Shown in pieces: positions 4,676-7,344 of a stretch of DNA of 7,344 nucleotides; the stretch's first letter is position 1; each line of letters starts with the position of its first letter. The notes below the pieces were generated by a model, which was not told where the DNA came from, searched no databases, and saw nothing but the letters and a program-made list of their open reading frames with translations. The position numbers and the translations under genes were made by a program. This stretch comes from Candidatus Sulfopaludibacter sp. SbA3. GTDB lineage: Bacteria > Acidobacteriota > Terriglobia > 2-12-FULL-54-10. The stretch covers positions 1-7,344 of the forward strand of contig CAMBEY010000146.1 of NCBI GenBank assembly GCA_945865705.1, given 5' to 3'.

Positions 4676-7076
4676 GCATCTCCTTCCATAGTTTCTCGGG
4701 CTTCAGCGGCATATCGAGATGCAGCACGCCGAACGGCGCGAGCGCGTCCATCACGGCGTTGACCACGGCGGGCGTGGCGCCGATTGTGCCGGACTCGCCC
4801 ACTCCTTTTACGCCCAGCAGATTCGCCTGCGTCGGCGTGTTGCTGCGCGTGCAGTGGTAGGGCGGAGTGTGCGCGGCGTGCGGCAGCGCGTAGTCCATGA
4901 ACTCGCCCGTCAGCATCTGCCCGTTCTCGTCGAAGAGCAGCTCTTCGTAGAGCGCCTGTCCGATGCCCTGCGCGATGCCGCCCTGAATCTGACCCTCAAC
5001 CAGCAATGGATTAATCACGCGACCGCAATCGTCAACGGCGTAATAGTCGAGCAGCTTCACTTCACCGGTGTCGCGGTCCACCTCCACCACGCACAGATGC
5101 GCACCGCTGGGGAAGGTCAACGAGCGCGGATTGTAGAAGCTGTTGGCCTCCAGGCCCGGCTCCACTCCGGGAGGCAGATTGCGCGCGCGATACGCTGCCT
5201 GCGCCACCTCATCAATGGTTACTGATTTGCTCGGAGCGCCTTTTACGGTCAACTGTCCGGCACGCCAAACAATGCGCTCTGGCTTGGTCTCCAGCAGGTG
5301 CGCGGCGATGGCGGTGATCTTCTCCTTCAGCTTGCGGCAGGACATCAAAATGGCGCTGCCGCCGACGGAGGTGTTACGGCTGCCGAATGTGCCGATGCCG
5401 GCCGCCACCACCAACGTGTCGCCGTGAATCACCGCGATGCGATCCATCGGCACGCCGAGTTCATCTGCGACAATCTGCGAGAAGGTGGTCTCCTCGCCCT
5501 GCCCGTGCGGCGATGTGCCGGTGAGAACTGTGATGCGGCCCGATGGCTCGACGCGGACCGTGGCGGATTCCCACCCGCCGCCGGGAGGCTTGCCGCTGGT
5601 GGGGCCGGGGCCGCAGTTCTCGACGTAGCTGGCGATGCCGATGCCCATCAGCCGGCCTTCGGCGCGCCACGCCGCCTGCTTGCGCCGCAACTTGTCGTAG
5701 CCCGCCGCCTTCATCACAGAGCGCAGGTCGCGCGGGTAGTTTCCCGAATCATAGACGCGGCCCGCCGGGGTAGTGAACGGCAGGTCCTTGGGCGTGATTA
5801 AATTTTTGTGCCGCAGCGCCACCGCGTCCATGCCCAGCTGCTTAGCGGCGATGTCCATCATGCGTTCGATCAGAAAAATCGCCTCGGGCCGCCCCGCGCC
5901 GCGATAGGCGTCGGTGGACATCTTGTTGGTGAACACTTCGGTTACGCCGAAAGAGTACGCGGGAATCTTGTAGCAGCCCGAGCCCAGGTTCGCTGTGGAA
6001 GTGGGACCGACGGCGGTGAACATGTGGAAGTAGGCTCCGGCGTCAAAGATGCTGCGGCAGCGCATGCCGCGGATGCGCCCGTCCTTTGCAAACGCCATCT
6101 CCACCTTCTGCACTTGAGCACGGCCATGTGTGGTGGCACGCATATTCTCACGACGCGACTCGGCCCACTTCACGGGCCGACGCAGCTTCATCGCCAGAAA
6201 TGGCGCGAGCGCGTCCTCGGGATAGACGTTCAGTTTGCTGCCGAAGCCGCCGCCGACGTCCGGCGCGATCACGCGCATACGATTGTCGGGAATCTTCAGA
6301 GTGGTCGCTAGAAAATTGCGCAACAAGTGCGGGATCTGCGTGGAAGTCCACAGCGTAAGCGTGCCATCGCTTGGCTGGAAACTCGCGAGTACCGCGCGGC
6401 ACTCCATGGCAGAAGGGGCCAGCCGCTGATTCACGATGCGCGCTTTCACCACATGATCGGCGTGTCGAAATGCTTCCAGCACATCTCCGGAAACTACGGA
6501 GTAGGTTCCGCCAACATTGTTCTGCAACTCTTCGTGCAAACGCGGCGCGTCTTTCTCCATGGCCTTCTCGGCGTCGATCACTACGGGCAGCGGCTCATAC
6601 TCAACATCGATCAATTCGACGGCATCGCGCGCCGTGTAAGGGTCCTCGGCCACGACGGCGGCTACCGGCTCACCCGCATACCGCACGCGATCCACGGCAA
6701 GGAAGTAGTGCGGCGGGTATTTGAAATCAGGCATGCGCGCCAGTACAGGGATGACGCCGAGCGCATCCTTCACATCCGGACCGGTAAGAATATCGAGCAC
6801 GCCCGGCAGCGCGCGAGCACGGCTGGCATCAACGCGCACGATGCGGGCGTGCGCGTAGGGGCTGCGCAACATCGCCATGTGGACGGTGTCGGCCAGACGA
6901 ATGTCATCGACGAACTGGCCCTGCCCGGTGAGTAGGCGCTGGTCCTCTTTGCGCAGAATGGACTGGCCGGAGAATGGGGCGGAGCGAGTCGCCGCCGCCA
7001 TTGCAGGGGATGCGACGTTGCTTCGCTTCGCGGAATTGGTTTTGCGGGCGGGAGGCTTGCTGGTGGCCATGGTCAT
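4653..7076 (-). CDS. coxL: Form II CO dehydrogenase-like molybdopterin large subunit
   Basis: This is the catalytic subunit of a molybdenum hydroxylase of the xanthine oxidase family. The 807 residues comprise a Lys/Ala/Ser-rich tail (about 1-35), the a/b hammerhead domain (about 45-165) and the molybdopterin-binding region (about 175-790). Cofactor and active-site motifs are GGGFGSK (275-281), AYRGAGR (390-396), SPHGQGEET (522-530) and KGVGESGTIGATPAV (757-771), with E761 as the probable catalytic glutamate. AYRGAGR marks form II; form I, the proven aerobic CO oxidisers, has AYxCSFR. The substrate may therefore be CO or another small carbonyl or N-heterocycle. ATG 7076 overlaps the coxS stop by 4 bases (ATGA), with GGGAGG (7084-7089) 7 bases upstream, so the start is firm. 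The last residues, KAEVRS, and the TAG stop come from repeat copy B, replacing the native C-terminus beyond about residue 801. Confidence 0.94.
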   Translation of the reverse strand: MTMATSKPPARKTNSAKRSNVASPAMAAATRSAPFSGQSILRKEDQRLLTGQGQFVDDIRLADTVHMAMLRSPYAHARIVRVDASRARALPGVLDILTGPDVKDALGVIPVLARMPDFKYPPHYFLAVDRVRYAGEPVAAVVAEDPYTARDAVELIDVEYEPLPVVIDAEKAMEKDAPRLHEELQNNVGGTYSVVSGDVLEAFRHADHVVKARIVNQRLAPSAMECRAVLASFQPSDGTLTLWTSTQIPHLLRNFLATTLKIPDNRMRVIAPDVGGGFGSKLNVYPEDALAPFLAMKLRRPVKWAESRRENMRATTHGRAQVQKVEMAFAKDGRIRGMRCRSIFDAGAYFHMFTAVGPTSTANLGSGCYKIPAYSFGVTEVFTNKMSTDAYRGAGRPEAIFLIERMMDIAAKQLGMDAVALRHKNLITPKDLPFTTPAGRVYDSGNYPRDLRSVMKAAGYDKLRRKQAAWRAEGRLMGIGIASYVENCGPGPTSGKPPGGGWESATVRVEPSGRITVLTGTSPHGQGEETTFSQIVADELGVPMDRIAVIHGDTLVVAAGIGTFGSRNTSVGGSAILMSCRKLKEKITAIAAHLLETKPERIVWRAGQLTVKGAPSKSVTIDEVAQAAYRARNLPPGVEPGLEANSFYNPRSLTFPSGAHLCVVEVDRDTGEVKLLDYYAVDDCGRVINPLLVEGQIQGGIAQGIGQALYEELLFDENGQMLTGEFMDYALPHAAHTPPYHCTRSNTPTQANLLGVKGVGESGTIGATPAVVNAVMDALAPFGVLHLDMPLKPEKLWKEMRKAEVRS

Positions 7077-7344
7077 TTACTGGCCTCCCGGTCGTTCCTG
7101 CTTGCGATTGCCTTGCTGGAAGCCGCCGCAGGCAGGGATTGGCCCGCGCGGCGCACCGCCGCGATGATCATCTGGTATCCAGTGCAGCGGCAGAGATTGC
7201 CATCAATGCCGCGGCAAATTTCATCGTCGGAGGGATGTGGATGATTGGCCAACAGATCGTGAGCGGCCATCAGCATTCCCGGCGTGCAGAAACCGCACTG
7301 CAAACCGTGCTCTTCCTTGAAGGCACGCTGCAGCGGATCGAGCG
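7073..7344 (-). CDS. coxS: CODH-type 2Fe-2S small subunit (5' end missing)
   Basis: The small subunit carries two [2Fe-2S] clusters that link the molybdenum centre of CoxL to the FAD of CoxM. The window holds the last 89 codons; the reading frame is open to the window edge, so the N-terminal plant-type ferredoxin cluster lies outside. The visible part begins LDPLQRAFKEEHGLQCGFC and contains the four cysteines of the C-terminal cluster in the order C-x2-C-x31-C-x-C (QCGFCTPG and NLCRCTGY). A roughly 30-residue Ala/Ser-rich tail follows, somewhat longer than in compact family members. The stop TGA overlaps the coxL ATG by 4 bases, which implies translational coupling. The promoter of the operon must lie upstream, beyond base 7344. 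Confidence 0.93.
   Translation of the reverse strand, partial: LDPLQRAFKEEHGLQCGFCTPGMLMAAHDLLANHPHPSDDEICRGIDGNLCRCTGYQMIIAAVRRAGQSLPAAASSKAIASRNDREASK

Noticed and set aside
4719..6935. Several plus-strand frames of 160-200 codons inside coxL
   Set aside because: They are antisense shadows of coxL with Arg/His/Ala-rich translations and no domain or ribosome-binding site.

Overview
The window looks like chromosomal DNA of a GC-rich, LPS-bearing Gram-negative bacterium. The run of CTP synthase followed by Kdo (3-deoxy-D-manno-octulosonate) synthesis genes, the form II carbon-monoxide-dehydrogenase-like operon and the AGAAG heptad repeats between genes would all suit an Acidobacteriota-like genome. 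That placement is an inference from gene content, not a demonstrated affiliation.

Left half, + strand (1-3099). The window opens in the last 42 codons of pyrG (CTP synthase). A 75-residue ribbon-helix-helix, RelB/CopG-like antitoxin follows, with no toxin beside it. An 18-base palindrome sits exactly on its extended -10 promoter. Next come kdsA (Kdo-8-P synthase, metal-dependent class), kdsD (arabinose-5-phosphate isomerase, SIS plus two CBS domains) and kdsC (Kdo-8-P phosphatase). KdsD makes arabinose 5-phosphate, KdsA condenses it with PEP, and KdsC removes the phosphate to give free Kdo. CTP from PyrG is the co-substrate for the next step, activation to CMP-Kdo, which may explain the neighbourhood.

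Right half, - strand (7344-3154). Read leftward, this is an apparent operon: coxS (2Fe-2S subunit, 5' end outside the window), coxL (molybdopterin subunit), coxM (FAD subunit) and a GNAT acetyltransferase. The S-L-M order and the AYRGAGR motif in CoxL place it with form II CODH-like molybdenum hydroxylases, whose physiological substrate is uncertain. It converges with kdsC across a 54-base gap that holds a short hairpin.

Two copies of one intergenic repeat family, at about 2381-2533 and 4533-4675, are the main structure not explained by genes. Each has two arms built of degenerate 7-base AGAAGNN units, facing each other across an unrelated spacer. Copy A lies between kdsD and kdsC. Copy B splits coxL from coxM and supplies the last codons and stop of coxL. 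No clearly new multi-gene system is visible. The most interesting points are the orphan antitoxin with its promoter-embedded operator upstream of the Kdo genes, and the heptad repeats and their effect on gene ends.
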